Source: Eubacterium sp. ER2
GTDB taxonomy: Bacteria > Bacillota > Clostridia > Lachnospirales > Lachnospiraceae
DNA length: 64,000 nt
Assembly: GCF_000765215.1 (NCBI RefSeq)
Contig: NZ_JPJE01000021.1
Span: 1-64,000, forward strand
Direction: 5' to 3'
A program made the position numbers and the translations under genes. This document shows positions 7,846 to 16,962 of the stretch, in pieces. Under the pieces are notes generated by a model. That model saw only the letters and a program-made list of their open reading frames with translations, ran no database searches and was not told the DNA's origin. Within the stretch, counting starts at the first letter, position 1, and each line of letters opens with the position of its first letter.

Positions 7846-9396
7846 ATGGAAAAAGAATATTTACTCGGCGTCGATGTGGGAACGACCAGTATCAAAGTGG
7901 CGATTATCGACAAAGATGCCAATCTGCTGGGAATCAGCAGCAGTTCTTACCGTCTGATCACGCCAAAACCGGACTATGTGCAGATTGACACGGAGGACAT
8001 GTGGGAAGCCTATCTGAAGTGTATGAGACTTCTGTTCGAGGGAAAGGGGATCGATCCTGGAAAGATCGCCGGAATAGGAATCTCAAGCCTTTGTCCGGGG
8101 CTGGCCGCGTTTGGCGAAGACGGGGAGATCCTTGTAGATCCTATTATTTATTCCGACAGGAGAAGCACAAAGGAGGCTGAGATCATCCTGGATGCAGTGG
8201 GGGAAAAGAAGCTGTTTGAGATCACAGCCAACAAGTGTATGTCCGGAGCCCATTCGGGAACCTCCATGCTCTGGATCAAGAGAAATCTGCCGGATATCTA
8301 CGAGAAGACAAAATACTTTGGCCATGTCAATACGGTCATGGCCCAGAAAATGACAGGAAACTATGCCATTGATTACTCCAACGCCTCCTACACCAATCTG
8401 TTTGAGACGGCGAAGGGGCACGATGGCCAGTGGTCGGATTACCTCTGCGAAAGGATAGGAATCCCAAAAGAGAAGCTGCCGCCGCTGATGGACTCCGCGG
8501 ATGTAGTGGGCGGTCTTATCAACAAGGAGATGATCAGGATGGGGATTCCGGAGGGAACGCCCGTCGTGATCGGCGGAGCCGATACACCCTGCGCCACTCT
8601 TGCGGCCGGGGTAAAGGCAAACGGGGATGCCTGCGAGTCTGTGGGGACCACGGATGTCCTGACGATCTGCGTGGATAAGCCGAATTTTGACGAGAGCTTT
8701 ATCAACCGCTGTCACGTGGTGAGAGGCACCTGGATCTACCAGGGGGCCATGTCCTACACGGGGGCTGCCTACCAGTGGTTCAGGGATAAATTCTGCAGTG
8801 ATATGAACGAGAGGGCAGCAGGCAGTAATCGGAATGCGTTTATGCTGATGAATGAGGAGGCTGCCCAGTCGGAGCCGGGAGCGGGAGGGGTTGTATTCCT
8901 TCCCTACATGCAGGGAGAGAGAAGCCCGGTGTGGGATTCCTACGCAAGAGGCGTGTTTTTCGGCGTGTCCCTGCGAAGCTCCAGAAAGGATTTTAACCGT
9001 GCCGTTATGGAAGGCTGCGGTTATGGCCTTCGTCAGCTCTGTGAGATCGCGGAGCGGGTGACCGGCCACAGGATGACAGGATTTTCCTCCATAGGAGGCG
9101 GAGCAAAGAGCGAGCTGTGGGCTCATATCAAGGCGGATATCACAGGAAAGGATATTGAAATCCTGGATATGAACGACACGGCGCCGGTGGGAGCAGCTCT
9201 GCTGGCCGGAGTGGGAGCCGGAATATACAAGGATGCGGTGGAGGCGTCTGACAAGGTGAAAAAGGCCGTTTACAAGGTGATCAAAAGCAGTGACGAGAAC
9301 AAGGACGCCTATGAAAAGGGATACCAGGTCTACACACATCTGTATCCGAGAATAAAGGATCTTTACAGGATCAATCAAGGGAGTTTTGTTGAATGA
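7846..9396 (+). CDS. FGGY family carbohydrate kinase
   Basis: An ATP-dependent sugar kinase, 516 residues, as usual for xylulokinase/gluconokinase/LsrK relatives. The N-terminal phosphate-binding loop is GVDVGTTSIKVAI. The second actin-fold half begins at VVIGGADTPCATLAAG with a further phosphate loop near SVGTTDV, and SSIGGGAKSELWAHIKADI matches the FGGY C-terminal signature. Its stop codon overlaps the start of the next gene (ATGA), so translation is coupled. It is expected to phosphorylate the ketose or aldonate produced by the dehydrogenase. The exact sugar cannot be read. Confidence 0.9.
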   Translation: MEKEYLLGVDVGTTSIKVAIIDKDANLLGISSSSYRLITPKPDYVQIDTEDMWEAYLKCMRLLFEGKGIDPGKIAGIGISSLCPGLAAFGEDGEILVDPIIYSDRRSTKEAEIILDAVGEKKLFEITANKCMSGAHSGTSMLWIKRNLPDIYEKTKYFGHVNTVMAQKMTGNYAIDYSNASYTNLFETAKGHDGQWSDYLCERIGIPKEKLPPLMDSADVVGGLINKEMIRMGIPEGTPVVIGGADTPCATLAAGVKANGDACESVGTTDVLTICVDKPNFDESFINRCHVVRGTWIYQGAMSYTGAAYQWFRDKFCSDMNERAAGSNRNAFMLMNEEAAQSEPGAGGVVFLPYMQGERSPVWDSYARGVFFGVSLRSSRKDFNRAVMEGCGYGLRQLCEIAERVTGHRMTGFSSIGGGAKSELWAHIKADITGKDIEILDMNDTAPVGAALLAGVGAGIYKDAVEASDKVKKAVYKVIKSSDENKDAYEKGYQVYTHLYPRIKDLYRINQGSFVE

Positions 9397-10358
9397 AAAT
9401 AGTAGTATTAGACGGATATACAGAAAATCCCGGCGATCTGAGCTGGGATAAGCTGAAGGAGTTTGGTGATCTGACTGTATATGACAGGACTCCGGTGGAC
9501 GATGAGGAGGAGATCATCAGAAGGATCGGTGACGCGGAGGTTGTATTTACCAACAAGACACCTGTCTCCAGGAAGGTCATCGACGCCTGTCCGAACATGC
9601 GCATGATCAGTATGCTGGCCACAGGCTACAATGTTGTAGATTATACATACGCAAAGGAAAAGGGGATACCGGTCACAAACGTGCCCACATACGGGACAGC
9701 CTCAGTGGGACAGTTCGCCATCGCGCTGCTGCTCGAGATCTGCCACCATATTGGTCATCACGACAGGACCGTGCATGAGGGAAAATGGGAAAACTGCGAA
9801 GACTGGTGCTACTGGGACTATCCCCTGATCGAGCTGGATGGCAAGACCATGGGAGTCATTGGATTTGGGCGTATTGGCCAGACTACCGGCAGGCTGGCAA
9901 AGGCGCTGGGGATGCGGGTACTCGCCTACGACTCTTACCCGAACGAGGCGGGAAAACAGATCGCGGAGTATGTGGATCTGGACACGCTGCTGGCACAGTC
10001 GGATGTGATCGCGCTCCACTGTCCGCTCTTCCCGGATACCGAGGGGATCATCAATAAAGAAAACATTGCCAAAATGAAGGACGGAGTCATCCTGATCAAC
10101 AATTCCCGGGGCCCGCTGGTCGTAGAGCAGGATCTTGCGGACGCCCTGAATACAGGAAAGGTTGCCGCGGCGGGACTGGACGTTGTCTCCACAGAGCCCA
10201 TCAGAGGGGACAATCCGCTTTTGAAGGCGAAAAACTGCATCATTACGCCTCACATTTCCTGGGCGCCGAAGGAGAGCAGACAGAGGATCATGGACTGCGC
10301 GTATGACAATCTGAAGGCGTATGCGGAGGGAAAACCGGTCAACGTGGTCAACAGTTAG
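9393..10358 (+). CDS. D-2-hydroxyacid dehydrogenase (glycerate/hydroxypyruvate reductase type)
   Basis: An NAD(P)H-dependent 2-hydroxyacid dehydrogenase, 321 residues. It has the nucleotide loop [10 protein letters not shown], the substrate-binding Arg239 in NNSRGPLV, the paired Glu in VVSTEP and the catalytic His in TPHISWAP. It begins inside the stop codon of the kinase (ATGA overlap). In this operon it may interconvert hydroxypyruvate or glyoxylate with glycerate or glycolate, handling a C2-C3 fragment from the aldolase. That role is inferred from position. The family assignment is firm. Confidence 0.9.
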   Translation: MKIVVLDGYTENPGDLSWDKLKEFGDLTVYDRTPVDDEEEIIRRIGDAEVVFTNKTPVSRKVIDACPNMRMISMLATGYNVVDYTYAKEKGIPVTNVPTYGTASVGQFAIALLLEICHHIGHHDRTVHEGKWENCEDWCYWDYPLIELDGKTMGVIGFGRIGQTTGRLAKALGMRVLAYDSYPNEAGKQIAEYVDLDTLLAQSDVIALHCPLFPDTEGIINKENIAKMKDGVILINNSRGPLVVEQDLADALNTGKVAAAGLDVVSTEPIRGDNPLLKAKNCIITPHISWAPKESRQRIMDCAYDNLKAYAEGKPVNVVNS

Positions 10359-10372
10359 AAGGAGCGAGTGTC

Positions 10373-11689
10373 ATGAAGGAACAAATACAGTTTGTGGATG
10401 AGGGAGTCAGGGACTGGATCTCTGACGAAGAATTTAAAAATTTCCAGGCCACTGCGGAGGCGGCGAAAGAGCGCCTCATGAAACGGGAGGGAGCGGGAAA
10501 CGACTTCCTTGGGTGGATGGATCTTCCGGAACAATATGATAGAGATGAGCTGCGCAGGATCAAAGAGGCGGCCAGGAAAATCCAAAATGATTCCAGGGTG
10601 CTTCTGGTCATCGGCATCGGCGGTTCTTATCTGGGAGCCAGGGCAGCCATTGAGTTTTTACACCACAGCTTTTACAACAGCCTCTCCGACGACGAGAGGA
10701 CGACACCGAAAATCTATTTCTGCGGAAATTCCAATTCCTCCAAATACCTGGCGGATCTGATGGACATTCTTGGCGATCAGGATTTCTCCATCAATGTGAT
10801 CTCGAAATCAGGGACAACCGCAGAGTCCGCGGTAGCCTTCCGCATCTTTAAAAAGAAGCTGGAGGAAAAATACGGGAAGGAGGAGGCGGCCAAAAGGGTC
10901 TACGCCACCACCGACAGACAGCGCGGAGCGCTGAAAAAGATGGCTGACAAGGAAGGGTACACCTGTTTTGTCATTCCGGACGACGTGGGAGGCAGATACT
11001 CTGTGCTGACCGCAGTGGGGCTTCTTCCCATCGCCGTGTCGGGGGCCGATGTGGATGCGCTTCTTGAGGGGGCGGCAGACATGAGAAGGCGGGTCATGGA
11101 AGCTTCCTATGAAGAAAATCCTTCTGTGCGGTATGCGGCCTGCCGCAATATCCTTCTCAGAAAGGGAAAGGCCGTGGAGGTGCTGGCCAACTATGAGACG
11201 AGCCTTCACTATGTATCTGAGTGGTGGAAGCAGCTGTACGGGGAAAGCGAAGGAAAGAACCAGAGAGGCCTCTTCCCGGCAGCAGTGGATCTGACCACAG
11301 ATCTTCACTCCATGGGACAGTACATGCAGGACGGGGCAAGGATCCTGATCGAGACTGTGATGAATGTGGAGGAATCCCCCCGCACGGTGGAGATCCCCGC
11401 TGAGGAGGAGGATCTGGACGGACTGAACTATCTGGCCCATAAGACGGTAGATTTTGTCAACAAAGCGGCAATGGAAGGAACCATCGCGGCACATGAGGAG
11501 GGCGGTGTCCCCATCATGCGCATAGACCTTCCCAGACAGGACGAATATACACTGGGACAGCTGTTCTACTTTTTCTGGTTTGCCTGCGGAGTGAGCGGCT
11601 ATATAGGAGCCATCAACCCCTTCGACCAGCCGGGGGTAGAGAGCTATAAGAGAAATATGTTTGCGATACTTGGCAAGCCTCAGAAATAG
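10373..11689 (+). CDS. pgi: Glucose-6-phosphate isomerase
   Basis: Interconverts glucose 6-phosphate and fructose 6-phosphate in the cytosol. The 438 residues match the short Firmicutes form. Signatures are GAGNDFLGW near the start, [16 protein letters not shown], the phosphate-binding SKSGTTAES, and [14 protein letters not shown] with the catalytic Glu. AAGGAG stands before the ATG, 14 bases after the preceding stop. A pgi inside a substrate-specific operon is unusual. It may be a second copy, or it may act on a pathway-specific aldose/ketose phosphate. Only a genome-wide count would tell. Confidence 0.93.
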   Translation: MKEQIQFVDEGVRDWISDEEFKNFQATAEAAKERLMKREGAGNDFLGWMDLPEQYDRDELRRIKEAARKIQNDSRVLLVIGIGGSYLGARAAIEFLHHSFYNSLSDDERTTPKIYFCGNSNSSKYLADLMDILGDQDFSINVISKSGTTAESAVAFRIFKKKLEEKYGKEEAAKRVYATTDRQRGALKKMADKEGYTCFVIPDDVGGRYSVLTAVGLLPIAVSGADVDALLEGAADMRRRVMEASYEENPSVRYAACRNILLRKGKAVEVLANYETSLHYVSEWWKQLYGESEGKNQRGLFPAAVDLTTDLHSMGQYMQDGARILIETVMNVEESPRTVEIPAEEEDLDGLNYLAHKTVDFVNKAAMEGTIAAHEEGGVPIMRIDLPRQDEYTLGQLFYFFWFACGVSGYIGAINPFDQPGVESYKRNMFAILGKPQK

Positions 11690-11722
11690 TCTGGAATTAT
11701 TTGTTTTAAAGGAGGAGAGAAA

Positions 11723-12781
11723 ATGAAAGAAAATAACAACGCTGTTCAGGAGAACAGGCCAAAGGATCTGGATCTGCTGAACAAGATGAAGAACCTGCCC
11801 GGAGGACTGATCATTGTACCTCTGCTGATCGCCGTACTGCTGGCCACGTTCTGCCCCCAGGTATTTGAGATTGGCGGCTATGTGACAGCCCTGTTCTATG
11901 AAGGAAATTCCTGTATGATGGGATTTTTCCTGATTGTCTGCGGATCTGCCATCAATGTAAAGCAGGTTGGTATGCCTCTCTACAAGGGCGTGACACTGAC
12001 AGCCACCAAATTCCTTCTCGGCGTGGTCATCGGTATGCTGGTGAGCGCCATCTGCGGACCGGAAGGATTCCTTGGGATCGCCCCCTTCGTGTGGATCGCG
12101 ACCATCACGAACTCAAACGGATCCCTGTACATCTCCCTGTCCTCTCAGTTCGGTAACGCGACGGACACAGGAGCCATCTCCATCCTGTCCCTGAACGATG
12201 GGCCGTTCTTCACCCTGGTAGCCCTGGGCGCGACAGGACTTGCATCCATCCCCTTTAATTCATTTGTCGCAGTGCTTGTTCCGCTGCTCATTGGTTTCAT
12301 CTGGGGCAACCTGGACGCAGGCTTCAGAAAGGCCTGTGCGACAGCACAGCCGATCGTCACCTTCTTCATGACGATCCCCATCGGAGCGCAGACAGATATT
12401 AACACCATCGTGACCGCCGGAGCGGCCGGTATCATCCTTGGCCTTGTATCCGCGGCAACAGCAGTGATCTTCTTCTTCACAAACAACATTCTTCTTCCGA
12501 AGAAGGAGAGAAACGCCATGGGAGCTGCCATCGGTACGACAGCCCTGAACTCTGCCATGACACCTGCGGCAGTAGGTGAGGCGGATCCGTCCATGGCTCA
12601 GTACGTGGACATGGCCACAGCACAGTGCGCCACAGCATCTGTTGTCACCCTGTTCCTCTGCCCGTTCATCACAGCGTTCTTTGACAAGCTGATGCAGAAG
12701 AAGCAGCTTGGCATCTACTCACCGGAGGGGTGGGCGCGCTACAAGGTTGACCCCAGCGTGCCGGCACCCGCTGAGATGTAG
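11723..12781 (+). CDS. 2-keto-3-deoxygluconate permease (KdgT) family transporter
   Basis: A cation symporter of the KdgT family, 352 residues with about ten membrane segments. The N-terminus LPGGLIIVPLLIAVLLATFC, the motif ITNSNGSLYISL and the later GTTALNSAMTPAAVGEADP are features I associate with this family. AAAGGAGGAG precedes the ATG. It is the last gene of the operon, followed by a terminator, and presumably imports the pathway substrate, an acidic sugar or sugar acid if it follows the family norm. No KDG kinase or KDPG aldolase is in the operon, so KDG itself is not the obvious substrate. Confidence 0.82.
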   Translation: MKENNNAVQENRPKDLDLLNKMKNLPGGLIIVPLLIAVLLATFCPQVFEIGGYVTALFYEGNSCMMGFFLIVCGSAINVKQVGMPLYKGVTLTATKFLLGVVIGMLVSAICGPEGFLGIAPFVWIATITNSNGSLYISLSSQFGNATDTGAISILSLNDGPFFTLVALGATGLASIPFNSFVAVLVPLLIGFIWGNLDAGFRKACATAQPIVTFFMTIPIGAQTDINTIVTAGAAGIILGLVSAATAVIFFFTNNILLPKKERNAMGAAIGTTALNSAMTPAAVGEADPSMAQYVDMATAQCATASVVTLFLCPFITAFFDKLMQKKQLGIYSPEGWARYKVDPSVPAPAEM

Positions 12782-12815
12782 GCGAACAAGGTACATAATA
12801 TATAAAGAAGTAAAC

Positions 12816-12868
12816 AGGCGGACATGCCTCCAGGGAGCGATCCCCGGATGTGTGTCCGCCTCTCTTTT
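12816..12868 (+). terminator. Terminator of the catabolic operon
   Basis: Stem AGGCGGACA (12816-12824) with TGTCCGCCT (12853-12861), enclosing a small inner hairpin, then CTCTTTTC. It lies 35 bases after the permease stop codon. Confidence 0.75.
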
Positions 12869-12916
12869 CGAGGCGCGTTTTCGTATAGCGGATACATTTT
12901 CTGGAAAAAATAATGG

Positions 12917-12945
12917 TTGACACAAGGGAAAATATCGTTTATATT
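12917..12945 (+). promoter_or_regulatory. Consensus promoter of the manganese-riboswitch operon
   Basis: TTGACA and TATATT with a spacer of exactly 17 bases. Transcription would begin about 12952, just before the riboswitch. Confidence 0.8.
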
Positions 12946-12955
12946 TGTTTTTGTA

Positions 12956-13064
12956 AATAAAAGGGAGTAACTGGCATGCAGGCCGGAGGTGGCCGCATGT
13001 TTGCGATATCGTCAATACGATGAGCACTCATCCGTATCGTAATGAAACAGTGAGACTTTTATTG
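12956..13064 (+). promoter_or_regulatory. yybP-ykoY manganese riboswitch (aptamer)
   Basis: The hallmark segments of the yybP-ykoY RNA are present in order: AAAAGGGAGTAACT on the 5' side, ATCGTCAATACGATGAG in the second binding loop, and GTGAGACTTTTATT on the 3' side. The closing helix P1 is AATAAAAG (12956-12963) with CTTTTATT (13056-13063). This RNA binds Mn2+ and generally turns on Mn2+ exporters. Here it stands before a P-type cation ATPase, a known target type. The 3' strand of P1 is also the 5' arm of the terminator downstream, so Mn2+ binding should prevent termination. Confidence 0.87.
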
Positions 13065-13098
13065 CATAACAGATCGTATGCAATAAAAGTCTCTTTTT
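13052..13098 (+). terminator. Riboswitch-controlled terminator
   Basis: A 16-bp hairpin, GAGACTTTTATTGCAT (13052-13067) with ATGCAATAAAAGTCTC (13078-13093), followed by five T. It shares bases 13056-13063 with riboswitch helix P1, so the two structures exclude each other. Confidence 0.87.
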
Positions 13099-13167
13099 AT
13101 TTCGCTTCCTTTTATATAAATACCTTTTACTGCAGACAGAAATGCAAATGAAGAGAGGAGAAATGCT

Positions 13168-15702
13168 ATGTTAACAAGCGAACAGGCCAGACAAAACCAG
13201 GAAAAATATGGTTTTAACGAGCTGGTGGAAGGGAAGAAGAAGAGCACGCTGCAGATCTTTCTGGAGCAGTATAAAGACTTCCTTGTCATTATACTGATCA
13301 TCGCGGCGATTGTGTCCGGATTTCTGGGAGATTTTGAGAGCGCCATCGTTATCCTTGTCGTTATCACCATGAATGCGATCCTGGGGACAGTGCAGACCTT
13401 AAAGGCAGAGCAGTCCCTGGACAGCTTAAAGCAGATGTCAGCGCCGGAGGCAAAGGTCATCCGTGACGGCGTGCTGAAACAGATCCCGTCCCGGGAGGTC
13501 ACCATCGGTGACCGGGTGATCCTGGAGGCAGGAGACTGCGTGCCGGCAGACGGAAAGCTGGTGGAATGTGCCAGCCTGAAGGTGGACGAGAGCGCGCTGA
13601 CAGGAGAGAGCTTATCAGTTGAGAAATCCCTGGACGAGGTGCCTGAGGGAGCGGCCCTGGGCGACCAGACAAACCGGGTGTTCTCAGGAAGCTTTGTAAC
13701 CTACGGGCGGGCAGCCTACGAGGTCACCGGCATCGGTATGGGCACTGAGGTGGGCAAGATTGCCAGCCTTCTGAAAAATACATCTGAGAAGAGAACCCCC
13801 CTCCAGGTAAATCTGGACGATTTCGGAAAGAAGCTTTCCATATTGATCATTATTTTCTGCGCGATCCTGTTCGGCATCAGCATTTTCAGAGGAGACCAGC
13901 CGGGAGACGCCTTCCTCTTTGCGGTTGCCCTTGCAGTGGCAGCGATCCCGGAGGCTTTGAGCTCTATCGTGACCATCGTGCTTTCCTTCGGTACACAGAA
14001 GATGGCCAAGGAGCACGCCATCATCCGCAAGCTCCAGGCAGTGGAGGGACTGGGAAGCGTGTCCATCGTCTGTTCCGATAAGACGGGTACACTGACACAG
14101 AACAAGATGACAGTGGAGGACTACTATGTAGACGGAAAGAGAATTCCGGCGGCTCAGATCGATCTGAATGATCCCAACCAGGAGAGACTGCTGAACTTCA
14201 GCATCCTCTGCAATGACTCCACAAACACAGACGGACAGGAGATCGGAGATCCCACAGAGACAGCCCTCATCAACCTGGGAAGCAAGCTGGGAAGAGAGGC
14301 CCTGGAGGTTCGGGATCTGTATGAGAGAAAGTCGGAGATCCCATTTGACAGCGACAGGAAGCTTATGTCCACAGCGCACATCCTTGACGGAAAGCACACC
14401 ATGGTGGTCAAGGGAGCCGTGGATGTCCTTCTCACAAGGATGACACATATCCGTCTCGGCGAGACAGCTGAGCCCATGACAAAGGAGAGAAAGGCACAGA
14501 TCGAGGCGCAGAACATGGAGTTCTCCAGAGATGGTCTCCGGGTGCTCGCATTTGCATATAAAGAGATAGAGGAAGACAGAGATATCGCCCTTGAGGATGA
14601 GAACGACCTCACCTTCCTTGGCCTTGTGGCCATGATGGATCCGCCGAGGGAGGAGTCCAAGGCGGCTGTCGAGGAGTGTATCCAGGCCGGCATTAAGCCT
14701 ATCATGATCACAGGAGACCACAAGGTGACAGCGGCGGCCATCGCAAAGCGCATCGGCATCCTGAAGGATGAGTCTGAGGCCTGCGAGGGCGCGGTGATCG
14801 AGGACATGACAGACGAGGAGCTGCAGGAGTTTGTTCCGAAGATTTCTGTGTATGCCCGGGTGTCACCGGAGCACAAGATCCGCATTGTCCGGGCATGGCA
14901 GGACAGAGGGAACATCGTTGCCATGACAGGAGACGGAGTCAACGACGCGCCGGCTCTGAAGCAGGCGGATATCGGCGTGGCCATGGGTATCACGGGAACC
15001 GAGGTCTCCAAGGACGCGGCGGCCATGGTGCTGACAGACGACAACTTTGCTACTATTGTCAAAGCAGTGGAGAACGGACGAAACCTGTACAGGAACATCA
15101 AATTTTCCATCCAGTTCCTGCTCTCCGGAAACTTTGGAGCTATCCTCACCGTGCTTTTTGCATCCATCATGGGGCTCCCGGTTCCATTTGCACCGGTACA
15201 CCTTCTGTTCATCAACCTTCTGACCGACAGCCTTCCGGCTATTGCCCTGGGACTTGAGCCCCACTCCAAGGATGTCATGTCAGAGAAGCCGAGGCCGATT
15301 AATGAGTCTATTCTGACAAAGGACTATCTGCTCCGCATCGGAACGGAGGGACTGTGCATCGGCGCTATGACGACCATCGCGTTTCTGATCGGTCTGAATG
15401 AGAGCGGTAGCCTCCTGGCAAGCACGATGGCCTTCGGCACACTTTGTACATCCAGGCTGGTACATGGATTTAACTGTAAATCCAACAAGCCTGTCATATT
15501 TACAAACAGATTTTTCAACAATATTTACCTGATCGGCGCATTTGTACTTGGACTTCTCCTGATCACGGGCGTTCTCATGATCCCCGGACTTCACAACCTG
15601 TTCAGTGTACAGACGCTGGATGGAGCACATCTCCTGATCGTGTACGGACTTGCGCTTCTCAACCTGCCGATCATCCAGCTCTTAAAGAAATTGAGGAAAT
15701 AA
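13168..15702 (+). CDS. P-type cation-transporting ATPase (Ca2+/Mn2+ type)
   Basis: A plasma-membrane P-type ATPase, 844 residues, SERCA/PMR1-like. Motifs in order: actuator loop ALTGES near residue 145, ion-site helix four with AIPEALSSIV (not the common PEGLP), phosphorylated Asp304 in CSDKTGTLTQNK, nucleotide-domain KGAVDVLL, and TGDGVNDAPALKQADIGVA at the hinge. About ten membrane helices. AGAGGAG precedes the ATG. The manganese riboswitch in its leader argues strongly that it exports Mn2+, though Ca2+ transport is also possible in this family. It is followed after one base by the AI-2E family gene. Confidence 0.92.
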   Translation: MLTSEQARQNQEKYGFNELVEGKKKSTLQIFLEQYKDFLVIILIIAAIVSGFLGDFESAIVILVVITMNAILGTVQTLKAEQSLDSLKQMSAPEAKVIRDGVLKQIPSREVTIGDRVILEAGDCVPADGKLVECASLKVDESALTGESLSVEKSLDEVPEGAALGDQTNRVFSGSFVTYGRAAYEVTGIGMGTEVGKIASLLKNTSEKRTPLQVNLDDFGKKLSILIIIFCAILFGISIFRGDQPGDAFLFAVALAVAAIPEALSSIVTIVLSFGTQKMAKEHAIIRKLQAVEGLGSVSIVCSDKTGTLTQNKMTVEDYYVDGKRIPAAQIDLNDPNQERLLNFSILCNDSTNTDGQEIGDPTETALINLGSKLGREALEVRDLYERKSEIPFDSDRKLMSTAHILDGKHTMVVKGAVDVLLTRMTHIRLGETAEPMTKERKAQIEAQNMEFSRDGLRVLAFAYKEIEEDRDIALEDENDLTFLGLVAMMDPPREESKAAVEECIQAGIKPIMITGDHKVTAAAIAKRIGILKDESEACEGAVIEDMTDEELQEFVPKISVYARVSPEHKIRIVRAWQDRGNIVAMTGDGVNDAPALKQADIGVAMGITGTEVSKDAAAMVLTDDNFATIVKAVENGRNLYRNIKFSIQFLLSGNFGAILTVLFASIMGLPVPFAPVHLLFINLLTDSLPAIALGLEPHSKDVMSEKPRPINESILTKDYLLRIGTEGLCIGAMTTIAFLIGLNESGSLLASTMAFGTLCTSRLVHGFNCKSNKPVIFTNRFFNNIYLIGAFVLGLLLITGVLMIPGLHNLFSVQTLDGAHLLIVYGLALLNLPIIQLLKKLRK

Positions 15703-15703
15703 A

Positions 15704-16882
15704 ATGGATTTAAGCAGGGAAAACATTAAAAAGATAAGAGGACTCATTATTTTCACGGCACTCCTTGTGGTGTGCCTGTGGAAATATGACGTGGTATTTT
15801 CAGTGCTGCGTTTTATCTTTGGCGTGACATTTCCGTTTATTCTGGGAGGCGCCTTTGCCTTTGTGCTGAATGTTCCCATGAACTTCTTACAGAGGCATCT
15901 GTTTCCGAAAAAGGTCACGGAAAAAAGCAGATTTCTGAAAAAGGCGGCCCGCCCCTTCAGCATGATCGCCGTGATCCTGCTTGTCATTGGCGTGGTAGCC
16001 CTTGTCATGCTGGTGCTGATCCCTCAGCTTGGAAGCACGCTGGGAACCCTTGGCAACAGCATTCAGGACTTTATCCCGAGAGTACAGAAGTGGGGGGAGG
16101 ACATGTTCCGGGACAACGACCAGATCAGCCAGTGGCTGGAAAACCTGGACTTTGACTGGAACCGGATCATGGAAGTGGGGATGTCCTTCTTCCGCAACGG
16201 CGCCGGCAGCATGCTGGACTCCACCATCACTGTGGCCCGCAGTATCATCAGCGGACTCACCACATTTTTCATTGCCTTTGTGTTTGCCTGCTATATCCTT
16301 CTCCAGAAGGAGAAGCTGAACGTGCAGGTGCGAAAGGTACTCTATGCCTTTATCCCAAGGGGAAGAGCGGAGGCGGCGCTGGAAGTATTTTCGCTGACCT
16401 ACAGCACATTTTCCAGCTTTCTCACAGGCCAGTGCGTGGAGGCCATCATCCTGGGGACCATGTTTGTCGTCGCCATGACGATCTTCAACATGCCCTACGC
16501 TCTGCTGGTGGGTGTGGTCATCGCCTTCACAGCGCTGATCCCCATATTCGGGGCCTTCATCGGATGCGCCATCGGAGCGTTTCTGATCTTCATGGTGGAT
16601 CCTGTCAGGGCCCTCGGGTTCATCGTCCTCTTTCTGGTGCTGCAGCAGATCGAGGGGAATTTCATATATCCCCACGTGGTGGGCAATTCCGTGGGACTGC
16701 CCTCCATCTGGGTGCTGGCAGCAGTCAGCCTGGGCGGCAGTCTGATGGGGGTTGTGGGTATGCTGATCTTCATCCCCATCGTCTCTGTGGTCTACGCCCT
16801 CTTCCGAGAGGTGGTGTATCTGAAGCTGAAGAAGCAGCAGATCACGCCGGAGGAGATCGAGGCGGAAGTGAAAAGAGAATAG
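15704..16882 (+). CDS. AI-2E family membrane transporter
   Basis: A polytopic membrane protein of 392 residues with about seven to eight hydrophobic segments. The last part shows the family pattern GALIPIFGAFIG in close variant (ALIPIFGAFIGCAIGA) and QQIEGNFIYPHVVGNSVGLP. The family includes proposed autoinducer-2 exporters and Na+(Li+)/H+ antiporters, so the substrate is open. The ATG lies one base after the ATPase stop, with GAGG inside the end of that gene, so it is co-translated and under the same Mn2+ riboswitch. A link to metal or ion balance is an inference from that position. Confidence 0.87.
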   Translation: MDLSRENIKKIRGLIIFTALLVVCLWKYDVVFSVLRFIFGVTFPFILGGAFAFVLNVPMNFLQRHLFPKKVTEKSRFLKKAARPFSMIAVILLVIGVVALVMLVLIPQLGSTLGTLGNSIQDFIPRVQKWGEDMFRDNDQISQWLENLDFDWNRIMEVGMSFFRNGAGSMLDSTITVARSIISGLTTFFIAFVFACYILLQKEKLNVQVRKVLYAFIPRGRAEAALEVFSLTYSTFSSFLTGQCVEAIILGTMFVVAMTIFNMPYALLVGVVIAFTALIPIFGAFIGCAIGAFLIFMVDPVRALGFIVLFLVLQQIEGNFIYPHVVGNSVGLPSIWVLAAVSLGGSLMGVVGMLIFIPIVSVVYALFREVVYLKLKKQQITPEEIEAEVKRE

Positions 16883-16895
16883 CATTGCAGGAAAG

Positions 16896-16925
16896 ACGGG
16901 CGGTATATCCGCTCGTTTTTTTCAT
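16896..16925 (+). terminator. Terminator after the AI-2E family gene
   Basis: Hairpin ACGGGCGG/CCGCTCGT with one G-T pair and a TAT loop, followed by seven T. Confidence 0.85.
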
Positions 16926-16962
16926 AGGATATAAAAAAGATAAATTTTACAGGGAGACAGAC

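Noticed and set aside
5812-12781. Sulfoquinovose or AI-2 degradation operon
   Set aside because: No sulfoquinovosidase, sulfo-sugar isomerase or SLA reductase, and no Lsr transporter or LuxS-linked genes. Aldolase and kinase resemblance to LsrF/LsrK is only at family level.
15704-16882. Dedicated quorum-signal exporter call for the AI-2E family gene
   Set aside because: The family name is historical. Members include Na+(Li+)/H+ antiporters, and the Mn2+ riboswitch context points elsewhere.
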